From Haliclona indistincta (lineage: Eukaryota > Porifera > Demospongiae > Haplosclerida > Chalinidae), in contig OZ024784.1 of assembly GCA_964017065.1 (NCBI GenBank), forward strand, positions 12,009,152 to 12,073,151: 64,000 nt of DNA, given 5' to 3'. Below the pieces are notes generated by a model. The model saw nothing but the letters and a program-made list of their open reading frames with translations. It did no database searches and had not been told where the DNA came from. The position numbers and the translations under genes are program-made. Each line of letters begins with the position of its first letter. The first letter of the stretch is position 1. This document shows, piece by piece, positions 32,304 through 43,425 of this stretch.

Positions 32304-35300
32304 CTATGCTGAAGTTCGCTTGTACAAGTAGAGGTAAGCAAGATCTTTAGGAGGTGCTACAGACTCTGCCACTTTGTTATCATTATAGATCACCCATCGT
32401 CCTTCTCTTTTGATATGGCACACATAGTGACCAAACATGGTGGAAGTACCCATGTGACTAATAAATGCCACCAGCTGGTACTCTGTGCAATAATAAACAA
32501 CAATACAGGAGGCGGATATACACTTACTGCCCAATCCATCATGATATTTATCCTGGCTCTCACCCTCTGGCTGTCCCTGATCAGGAGAGTCCAGTTCATC
32601 AGCATGACTGAATACCCAGTCAGCTGCTCTCTCAACACTTCCTCCCTGTATGAACAAATAATTATTACAGACTAAACATTTTGGTGTCCAGTTGTCCACA
32701 TGTCAAACTAATAGCATGGCAAATTTTACGAGTGGCAAAATTTTTTGTGCAATTCTATTGTGGTTAAATTGTCTACATATCCCAAACTGACCGTAGCCTT
32801 GAGTGCTCGAATGCTCTGCTCACGAGTGAAGCCCAGCGATGTGATCATCATGATACTTTCCTCACTGGGAGCATCAGCAGTGGAAGATGACGGGGTTGCA
32901 CGAGATGGTGGAACAAATGGTGTCTCAAAATCTGACGAGAAAGAGCTTACAGTAGATGAGTATAGCTACATGTATAACAAACCAGGATCTGACATGTGCT
33001 CTAGGACCCAGTTCATGGCTGTCTCTGCACCTGAACATGATATTAAACTCACTAGGTTGGAAGAACTGGAAGAATTACCCTGGTTGTTGGTGTTATAGAC
33101 AGCTCTCTTGCAGCCCTCAACATTAAAACCCATACTAGCAAGCTGCATTACTGTAGCATCATCAATCGTAACTTCTGAATAATAGAGAGGAATAAGAGAA
33201 CAGTTGCTATGCACCTCACATTGCAAACTGGCACTATGTGGGAGTGGCTAGGGTCTGGTACCTGGTTGCTGTTGTGGAAGGTCTCCTTCAGGTAGCTCCT
33301 CCTCACCAGCTTGTAGTCCACTGGCTCTAAGGGAACTGATATCAAGCTCTTCTGGAAAGTCCACTTCAACATCTGTAGTGAGTGTATGAGATGGTTCACA
33401 TACAGTGGTTAGCTTGTTGATGAAGTACTGACCATATTTCATTGGAACCCAGTCTTTGCCGACGGTGAACTTGGCCAGCTGTACCATAAGATAATCAGGA
33501 AATGTTGCAAACCGATATGTCCTACAAAAGATAATAAGACACATAGAGGCTGTCTGTTACTGTACTAACACCTTGTGGCAGGAGATTTTGCTTGTAAAGC
33601 AGTGGAATAAAAATCACTGATGTTAGCTGGTGATGAATATTCTTCTAGACATGTCACAAATGGTACTTTAGCACGAACAGCTTCCTTGAGGTCTCTGAAT
33701 AAACAAATTAAAAATTATTAATTAAAAAAGAAGGTACAAACATTTTCTTTTTCTCAGCTTGTAGTTGTTGTTTCTTAGCTTCCCAGGCTTCCACCTCAGC
33801 TGTGGAGAATAGTTGGTTAGCAAATGATGATGAAAGATGCTTGATCACCTCTGTTAGTGGCCTTGTCTATAGGTACAGGTAGTGTGAGAAGGAAATCGGG
33901 TTTGTGAGAGTAGCGCACTTTACCAGAGACAACACAACGCACACACTCTTCAACCTGATGGACACATATGAACAGCTTCACAACTCCATGAGAGATATGT
34001 ACTGACCTTGTAGCGAAATATTTCTGCCATATTGTCAGTGCCAGGTAAGTTACGCTAAGAGAATGGTGTACCATGGAGTCAAATACAGAACACATACTAA
34101 CTTGTGCTCTGTCTATCAGTGACAGCAAGTGTAGAAAAAATTCCTGTGCATCCTGAGCAATAAGCAATTTTTTATTGAATTGTGTGCAACAGAAATGGCC
34201 TGTGATTACCTGTTGGCGGTTAGAGCTGAATTCTCTGTGACCTTGCCCAACCAGTGCCTTGAACATGTTGGCTCGAATACCTCTTTGTTCTCTTTCATCA
34301 GTGTTATCCTCAGTAGCTACAGGTAGCGGTGGAGGATCACAATATTGACCAGACAATAGACCAACTGCTAGCTTGCTCCTTTAATGATGAAAGATGGGAA
34401 GATAACTTAAGCTGTATCTTTCATGTCAAAATGTAATGTAGAATAATCTGATCGGTAGACCACTGGCTAGCAATAAACACTAGATAGAAATATTGCCTCT
34501 CTTTTGTTGTCAATGTATGCTATGCAGCTCTAGTATGCCAAACAGCTAGCATGTTGGTGGGAAGGAATGCACCTTCCCCACCACATGGCACATCAGGAGT
34601 AAGCAATATGACACCTAGTACATTCTTGCCTCATGATAATACATGCGCAACCTGAACTATCGTGTACTTTACTGGAGAGTTTGAGCACTGTAATGCATTA
34701 CTATGAGCGTACACTGTTTACGTACATTTGAGCATTGAAATTTCCTGTAGGATCAGCACTCACAGACTGGAACACACCCTCAGCAGTATCATAGTATCTA
34801 CAGAGAACAAAGATGGTATAAGCCTGTCAGTTGACAAGTGCTAAAAATTATTATAGAAACTAGAAAGTGATATTATTTCAAACCTGGTCTTAAACTCAGG
34901 TAAGGACAGCAGTACTTGCATTACTGAGTTCATATAGCAGCTATAGAGGAACATCTGTACCACTGTTCTGAGCAAACAGGTCAATGCTCACCTGTTGCCA
35001 AGATTCTGTATACCGGTATGACCAGGCCCACTCACCAGTTTGAGCTGTTTGTCAGACTCCTGTAACACACTCCACTCACCAATCCTCATGTTCATATCAA
35101 TCTCTAGTTCAGTCATCGTCTTGTCTGTCTGTAGGAACAACACCAGTATAACGTACCACACATGATATATCCAGTCACCTTGGTCATTGCAGTGATATTA
35201 ATGCCCCAGTGAGCAAGGTGGTCTGATAGCAGTGGGTCCTCTACCATATCGTCCTCGTCATAAGAGAACACGTCAGCTCCATCAGGTGTGATGGTGCCCA

Positions 35301-36363
35301 GCTTGACAGCCAGAGGATAGCGTGTAGTATCAAACTGATCTACAGCATGATTATTACCACCAGATCCTGAAATGACATGGAATCGTCATCAACAGTCTGC
35401 ATTCTAACATAATATTAACCATCGAAATAGCGTCGACCACATAATATACTACCATCCGTGAGATTCAGCCATAGGTTAGTGGTGAGGTCACACTTATCGC
35501 ACTTCCACCCACTATGTATAAAGTCAAGAGTGAACAAAATGAATTTTAATAATAACAAACCTTGGAGGGATTTTGATACCATTGTCTAGCTGTTGCAGAG
35601 TAGCAGCATGTCTAGTAACAAACATGACACACTGTGGCATATCAGAGATACTTACTTTGAGACCACCCTCTTGTCTCCCTCCCAAGCAGCAATGGCGTCC
35701 TGTTTAGCAGCAGATTCAGCTTCCAGAACACCACGTATAGCTTGCTGTATCTAATGGCCATAGGCTAGTACATGAGGAGGCAATGAGTGAGTGAGACCAA
35801 CCTTATCAGGCAATGAAGGATTGGGTAGAGAAACTGACACAAGCTGAGGAATAACAACCAGATTGAGCTGTTCATCATACTCAACCTATAACAAGGGATC
35901 CAGAATGATGGTAGCAGTCACAAGTATAAAATAAATAACTTTTTCTTCTCCACCTGAGAATCCACCCTCTATACCAATGGCGAGTCGTGTAGGCTTCTTC
36001 ATTGGTGGCTCAGCAACTTCTGAAGTTGTCTAGATAATAAAAGACAGCGTGATGATTATTGGGGTTTGTTAAAATGTACGTGCTTTTGGTTTAGGTGTTC
36101 TTTTGATGTTAAGGTATAGCCTGTCACCAGTTTTACGGTAGTTTAGCTGCACATAATGCTCACTGAACCCAAGAAGAGAGACTAAGCTGACATACAATCC
36201 ACCTTCACTCTCCTGCAGCAAGCAGCGCTGTGACTAGTGGTTTACTGAAATATATATACCGTACCGGAGTGTGGAAAGAATATACACATTCATCTTTGTA
36301 CACTTTGTCGCCTCCTTTTGCCACCTTTAAGCGAGACAAGTCAACTCCTTTCAGTGCCTCCAT
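32304..36363 (-). CDS. USP5: USP5/USP13-type deubiquitinase (isopeptidase T)
   Basis: About 23 exons encode roughly 811-827 residues. The N terminus has [17 protein letters not shown] and [16 protein letters not shown]. The ZnF-UBP domain has [19 protein letters not shown], then [18 protein letters not shown]. The Cys box [14 protein letters not shown] carries the catalytic Cys, split across an intron (34992 / 34940). [15 protein letters not shown], two UBA domains ([34 protein letters not shown]) and the His box [15 protein letters not shown] follow. USP5 recycles unanchored polyubiquitin by recognising its free C terminus. A 48-nt in-frame segment in the first UBA domain (33031-33078) has intron ends; removing it restores the family sequence [11 protein letters not shown]. 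The start ATG gives a short N terminus compared with human. Confidence 0.95.
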
Positions 36364-36410
36364 TGACCTCGTGTCTGGGTGTGTCAATGTGTTCAACCAC
36401 GCCCAACACT
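36364..36410. promoter_or_regulatory. Very short divergent promoter USP5 / RMND5
   Basis: Only 47 bp separate the two start codons, which face away from each other. Either the 5' UTRs are very short and overlap, or transcription of each gene starts inside the other's first exon. No core motif recognised. Confidence 0.6.
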
Positions 36411-39400
36411 ATGGAGGCTTGTCAGGCAGTTGCTAGAGAACAAGAAAAGGTCACTGCCAAACTTGAGGCTTTGTCTGCTTCCACTAGAGAACGACTCAAT
36501 GATGCACTTAGTAAACTGGAAGCTTTAAAGAACAATTTAAATGACGGTATGTACGTAAAATAGGTACTGTAGATTTTGATAATGTGTACAGCTGATGAGG
36601 TGACAGAACAGCACAGGGAGGCTATGAGAGTATGCCAGGACACTGTGAAATCTACAGCTCATCTTCTGTCACAAGAACACAAAGATATTCATGCTCCTAT
36701 CTCCAAGCTAGGCCGGAGTATTGACAAGGTATAGGAGCACATACAAGGGGTCCAGTAGTCACCTACTATACAACCGATCTCTAAGTCTTGATCATTCGAA
36801 ATTGGTCTTGATCGCATGATGTTGCCGATATAATGTTCTTTAACTTAATCACTTGATAATAGGGTTTATCCACGCTCGATCTTTTGACTTTACTATTATC
36901 GATCGTGCACAATCACAAAAATTATAACGTTTCCGTTTACTATTATATTTTCCATTTTGATCTCGGTTGTGGATAAACATGAGGTTACTGGGTGACTACT
37001 TCCTTGGTCCTTGATATGCCTTGATGCACTCGGTCCCATGCATGTAAAGGCTAAAAGTATGTTAGTTGGTTTGTGCGTGTTGTCAAAAAACTTTTTAGTC
37101 AAAATTTTGACAAAGCAGGTCTATCAATTCTTCAACAAGAGATTCAAAGTGCTATGGCCACCCTTCTCTTAGCAGGATCACTAGCGGTCGTTATCATAGC
37201 ATTGTGCATCTGCATGTGTCAGCCCAACCTGAGCTAGTGCAGTCTATGTTCATGTACAGCAGCTAGACCACATACTGTATGTGTCTAGTTCATTAGTCAT
37301 GCAGTTAGTTCATAATACATGTCAAAACACTCAGTACCTGCTCATGAACTATACCACTACATTCTTTGTAAGCAGCTTGTAAGTATACAAAATAGCAGCC
37401 TTTGTAGTCAGATCCATGTGGGATCTGACTATGTTTGAACATCCCTTGGGCTAATCCCTCAGACTTAGTAAACAGAGTGTTTAGTATGGTTTCTTCTTTG
37501 CAAGGTCTGATGAGGTTAGATAATCTATGAAAATTCATATTGAAAATTATATTTGCAAGTCTTTGAAACTGTAATGCTCAGTTCACTAGCTGTCTATTAG
37601 AACTGTAGCCAACTAGACAATAAAACTGAAAGCTTGTTGCATTTAGGCTTTAGCAATCTAAACATGAACCAGACTTCTAGGTATCTTACACATAGTGAAA
37701 TACAGTGGAACCCTCACTGTGGGCACCCCTGAAATAAGGACACCCATTGTAATGTGGGCTCTCCAAATTCATAGTTTGTATGTATGTACGTATATATGAT
37801 AGTTAACCTGGTAGTTACCCTGGGTGTGTAGACGCTGGAGGGTTAATCGTTTGGGTTCGTCTGTATGTATGTATGTATGTGTGTGTACAAAAATAGGGCC
37901 GTTTGCTGTTTGTCAATTGGTACTTGCCATACAATACTTCTCTACGGCTTTGTTGAAAGATTCTTAGTCTTCTTAAGTGGTCTACAAAGCTTCTGCGGCG
38001 TGCTATGACCATAGTGTCTAATAGTTACAGTACTAATAAGGACATAATGGTAACATACTAGGGGTGTATCTCTGCATGAGACTGCAACGTATGCTGAATC
38101 TGTATCGAGATGTCAAAGAGACAAAGAATGCCTTCACGGAACTGGTGGTAGAGACTATGGAAGCAGAGGAATTTTTTTGCAGTGAGTATTGGTTCTCGTG
38201 TGTCAGTACTATAGTTACACTGATTAGTATTAACTTACTGAATTCTACCATTTATGGTCAGAGAAACAAAACGAATGGCTCGTAAAAGGGAAAATGCCTG
38301 TACAAGTGTAACTTAACAATCTCAACCTGCGGCTGCCATCCTCATTGATCAGCTGCTTCATCTCCATCAGCTAGCTAGGTCACCTTATAGTGATCACCTC
38401 CTGCCTGCACCTAGGACTGAGAATGCTCACTAAAACACTCTCTTGCAACTACTAGTTTCATACGTACCATCTGTGTACCATTGAAGATATTGTTCAGAAT
38501 TGGCACCATAATTGGTCATGGGCAACTGTACTTTAACAGTAATCAAGCTGTATGGTTCAATCACAATACAGCTAGCATTCACAACAATGTGTGCACATCT
38601 GCATAGCGCACGGGGTATGTGTTCCATTGAACTCTTGTTATTGTAGTTACAGTAAGTACTTTCTCTAAGCATCTGTGCTGCAATACTATCTGGTGCGTTT
38701 TCATAAATTGATGCTCAATTGTTCACTAGATCTATCAGCCTGCCTGGTTAAACTCTTGCAAGGATTTGGTGACTTACTGGTGTGTTTGCTGACTCACCTG
38801 TGAGTGTTAGACAGCATTCTTTGCCTTCCTTCCTCTTCCTCTTTGCACCTCCTGGTTAATGATGCCTTGCATTTCCTTCTTTCTGATAAGCTATATTACC
38901 CAGTGATACCCATCTGAGGTCAAAGATGGCATCCAAAGTGCACCACTAATAGTAACTATTGTCACTTGCTTATGCAATAGCAACTGTGTACTGTTCATCT
39001 AAAAACTACATTTTGCTTGTTTTCTGAGATGCTTGTTAACAAAATCTTGTAGATTTACATTTTAGTTATCATAGTGAAAAGAGACCTTTTCTTTAAAGAA
39101 AATATTATACAGTTCCTGCTACTCCAAGCGTAACAATGCCATAAATGGCAAACCCTCTACATGTTGCTGTTGATGAGGGTCTTGATTGCAGCCAGGCTAT
39201 CATTTACTTGACCCGACATTATTCTGGCTGCTTCAAATAGTTTCACTTACCAACTCCTTTGAGTTTTTATTGAACTCCTACTATTTACTCATGCACACTA
39301 TCAGTGATGCAGAACGTGCAAATAACTCAAATATTTGTTAGTCATGCTCTGGCAGCAGTAGCACACTTTCATGGTACCATTTGATACCATGTTCAATGGC

Positions 39401-42400
39401 TCGATTAGTTATCATGTGTTATCAAACTATACAACAGACAATATCATTCAAATGAAGACTTACTAGATGGTCTTACTAACAGGAATAATAATATTCCAAA
39501 ACTGAGCCGTATTGTCAAATGTCAAACTCATGATGCTATACACACTAGAATTATTTTTCTCTACCAGCATTTTCAACAGGAAATTACTGGAGTCAGCGTA
39601 AAGGAAGTATTTGCTGGAGGAAATGGTAGACTGCTCAACCGCTCACTCTGTGAGCACCTTCTACGTGAAGGCAGAATGGATGTGGCTGAGACTTTGATCA
39701 ATGTGAGTATAGTAAGATGTACTGGACATGACATCACTTCATAGAATTAGGTTCCTTGATGGTTAGCTACTCTACCATAGCAATTAATGGTGCGAGCAAG
39801 TTTCCCTGAGAAGTAGATCAGAATATCAATTTGCATGGTTGCTATGGTTGCCAGGAAGTCTCATTGTCATAACGTGACATAACATGTCACACTACATATT
39901 TATTATGAATACATAATAATGCAGTTAGTGGGATACTCCATGGTAACCACTGCTTGTGCTTGTGCTTGTGGTTATAATAGGCTTAATTTAAATCCTTATG
40001 GTAAGCTATTATTGAACCCCTACTACTTTAACATGATTATGCTGAGTTTCTATGGTCATGGTCTCACAATGCTCTCTTTGTGGTACTCTATTCCAGGAGA
40101 TGGGTCTCTCTAGAGATGAGAGTTTTGTGTCCATGTTTACTGATATTCACAGTATAGCACAATCATTGAGGACGCATTGTGTGGAGTCTGCACTAGAGTG
40201 AGTGTACTACTGTATAACATCATCATTGTTGTCTCCTCTAGATGGGTGGATGCTCATCAGGGTCAGCTAGCTAGACATGGCAGCTCACTGGAGTTCAAAC
40301 TTCATCAACGCAAATTCCTGTCTCTAGTAGAGACTTGTCAGATTACACAGGCTGTGGCATATGCTAAAGTACTCGGACAATTTACACCTAGACATATCAA
40401 GGGTGAGTTCAATTAGATTGATTGGATGAGAACGATCATGAATTGAACCCGTTTCTAGTAGCACTGCCATTGCAGCTAGATTGTGTAGACTATACCATGA
40501 TACCGTCATTACTCATCTTCTTAAATGGTGTGTACAGCTACATGGCCTACGTACGTCATAGCTGTTACACCTATTTTCCTGAGGGCATTGACTGGCTCAT
40601 ACCTTAGAGTCTTAGAATGCATTGCTAGTTCTCCTCTCATTTGTTATGGGAAACCTGATCATAAATAACATTCTAGAGAAGTATAGACAATCAGTATTAT
40701 GCTACTGGTAATTGCCACCTGGTGCAAACAGAACTGTTGACATTCATGTGTTTGTGAAGTGTTAGGTTGCTTGTACCACGCAAGTGCTGCTGATATGGGA
40801 TGCTGCTTTCACTAAATGAGCACATGAAATCTAGACCTGCCGGTTGCCATAGGTTACTTGTTATCAGGAAAATGTTATAGCTCCATTATGAGTCATGTTA
40901 TACTGGCGCCACCATGGTGTAACCGATAAACCACATGATCTGGCAATTAAGGTGTTTAAAGGAGGCGCCAACTGTGAGTACTGGGAAAGTAAGATCAGCA
41001 TACTATGATGTGGCCCACAGTAACCAACAGCAACAATCACTGACCAACAATGCAAATGGTGAACGCGCCTCCTTCAAACACCTTTAATCGCCAGATCATG
41101 TGGTTTATCGGTTACACCATGGTGGCGCCAGTGTATTATAACATGAATCATAATGGAGCTATAACATTTTCCTGCTTGTATTATGTCATGTCCTGTTCTC
41201 TAACTGTAATATTGTATTAACCTCTTTTCCTCTAAGAACTTTTCCTACGTTTCACTTCCTTTTCTGCACATTCCTCCCAGCTATGGAATGTATTAGTCAT
41301 CTTTATTATTATTCATTGTGCTGACATGTAATATTTCTTTCTCAGAGGTACAGCGACTGATGGGTTGTCTGTTGTTTGTTAACAAGGGATTGTCTAACAG
41401 CCCATATGCTGATCTACTCGATCCCTGGCACTGGACTGATGTAGTCGACACCTTTACACGAGATGCCTGTCAGCTTCTAGGGCTTTCCATAGACAGTCCG
41501 CTAGCTGTCAGCCTCTCTATTGGTTGTTCTGCTCTACCCCAGCTCCTCCATCTTCAGTCAGTGATGGCTCAGCGTCAGGTCTCTGATGTGCTCAGTCACC
41601 ATAATGAACTCCCTTGTGAGGTACAGCTATCATGGGATCATCGCTTTCACTCTATCTTCACGTGTCCCATCCTCCGCCAGCAAACATCAGGTATAGGGTG
41701 GATATTATAACACATTGCAAGACTGTCTCCAATCCAACTATGTTGGACATGTAGACACATAAACTGGTTATGACAGTAGTAGCAGATGGGTAGAATGCAA
41801 ACATAGTAGGTTACTGTAGTGTTTCTTTGATAAACTCAACTCCCACTTGGATCCATCTGTCTGTGTTGTTATCATTCCATTGGTGACTGGGTTAGCATTA
41901 AGTCGGTAATTTGTTGACCCATGCTTGTGCATTAGACCAATGCAGTATAAACTGATATTACCAAATGAACAATAGGTGAATTGTGTTACTGCTGTCTACT
42001 ATAGATCAGAATCCTCCTGTGCGTTTATCATGTGGACATGCTATATCACGTGATGCTATGAAGCGGTTGGTCAATGGACACTCAGGAAGGTATTATCATC
42101 CTAAGAGCTGTTTGATTGTCTGTATTATGATCCTGTGTGTAAGCTGATCAGTCCATTATAAACATAGTGTCTTATCATTCAAGAATGCATTCTACACATT
42201 ACCCGAGATTTTTGATGTCCCTGATAATCGATGTGTGCCTTGGTGTAGTTGATTATGAACTGAATATCACACTCAAGTTAGCAGATGAGGTAACAAGAGT
42301 GGAATGTTGCTGAGACTAAACATGGCATTAATTATGACAATAACTATGTTTAAGACTAGTATGCATACACCAGCTGCTCTTCTGATCTGTGTCAGACAGA

Positions 42401-42872
42401 CTAACTGATAGTCTTGAATATAGCTATGGTACAGTTCATTGAGCAGTAATGATAATCAATGTGACCTTTGAGTATAACTGGCAATATCATAATCACATTA
42501 CAAGTATTTTAACTAAGTACTTCCTAGTAGCTTGATTAATATTCATTGCATGCCTAGACCATTAAATAATTATTTCAGGAACTGTAGCTATAATCACTGG
42601 AGTATCCTTGCAAGCAAAGCACATGCTTAGTTCTTCAATCACCCATTGTGTCTAACAAGCTGCAACAATCTCTCAACACTGTATTTGTTCTATCATGTCT
42701 GCATTTTTACAACTTCTGTTGCTGATAGTTACATGCTGTCAAACTATATACAAAGACCCATCATTAGAAGCATACACTTGTACTGTATTATTGTTTCTTT
42801 CATTACAGGTTGAAATGCCCATACTGTCCTGTTGAGATGTACTCTAAAGATATTCAACACCTCAAGTTTTAA
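36411..42872 (+). CDS. RMND5: RMND5-type RING E3 subunit of the CTLH/GID ubiquitin ligase
   Basis: Eight exons splice cleanly to 387 residues (human RMND5A has 391): 36411-36546, 36592-36728, 39568-39702, 40097-40197, 40242-40402, 41346-41690, 42005-42089, 42809-42872. The start MEACQAVAREQEKVTAKLEA and the segments HKDIHAPISKLGRSIDK, HLLREGRMDVAETLI (CTLH region), SSLEFKLHQRKFLSLVE and FTRDACQLLGLSIDSPLAVS match the family. The C-terminal RING-like domain has FHSIFTCPILRQQTSDQNPP, CGHAISRDAMKRL and KCPYCPVEMYSKD. In the CTLH complex RMND5 pairs with MAEA to transfer ubiquitin. Intron 2 (2.84 kb) holds unexplained ORFs; intron 5 holds a hAT-like element. Confidence 0.95.
37093..37239 (+). other. 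Small ORF with one transmembrane segment in RMND5 intron 2
   Basis: After a possible acceptor (TTTTTAG), an open frame of about 45 codons includes FDKAGLSILQQEIQSAM and a hydrophobic stretch (TLLLAGSLAVVIIALCICMC), then a stop. It could be an alternative terminal exon, part of a nested gene, or chance. Its phase does not fit the RMND5 exon 2 donor. Confidence 0.25.
38042..38307 (+). other. Possible two-exon coding fragment of unknown gene in RMND5 intron 2
   Basis: An open segment bounded by AG and a strong GTGAGT donor at about 38181 encodes RLQRMLNLYRDVKETKNAFT and ELVVETMEAEEFF. A second segment after TGGTCAG (38261 on) would end RMARKRENACTSVT and a stop. The composition is coding-like (charged, amphipathic), but no family was recognised and no start exon was found. 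Possible nested gene or old exon remnant. Confidence 0.3.
40865..41174. mobile_element. hAT-like hairpin MITE
   Basis: A 310-bp element starts CAGGAAAATGTTATAGCTCC and ends with the inverse. The arms (about 100 bp) include GGCGCCACCATGGTGTAACC. Flanks CTTGTTAT and CTTGTATT are candidate 8-bp target duplications differing at two positions, as expected for an old hAT-type insertion. Located in RMND5 intron 5. Confidence 0.75.
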
Positions 42873-43425
42873 TCTGCAGCCTATGACCCTTACTCAAATT
42901 TGTCATATCCTACACAAACTAGAACTGGGTGTTACCTGGGTTATGAACACTACTACCAGACATCAAAATAGTGACTCACATGTGTACATAGTGTGTGTTG
43001 CATGGTGTTTGGATTAGTACCTATCTGATCTAGAAGTGCCAATTCCTAGGTGACATCACAGCTGGTCCTTCTTGGAACATATGCATGGTAAATAAAGATG
43101 GTGATGTGACTGCTACTCATTACCTGAAACCAGTAGTGTCAAACGCTCTAATTATACTTGGTATGGAGTGTGGTTGCTATTATATCAGCATGTTTGTGAG
43201 GAGTGGGTGCACAACTTGTTTACCACAATTGCGTTTCAAATTTCAAATAATTATCTTAGACACAATCATTATCGAACATGTTACTTAAAAAAATTTACAG
43301 AATAATCATTCTTACTGTGAAAGGATAAGTCCAGGACAGTACGTTAATAAGTGTTTCATTTGATACAGACAACAAATAAAGATAAAATAATCTGTAATGT
43401 CTTTAAAATAGCACAAGAGCAGAAC
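42873..43425. other. Convergent 3' region between RMND5 and dystrotelin-like gene
   Basis: Holds both 3' UTRs. A plus-strand AATAAA lies at 43375-43380. No gene recognised. Confidence 0.5.
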
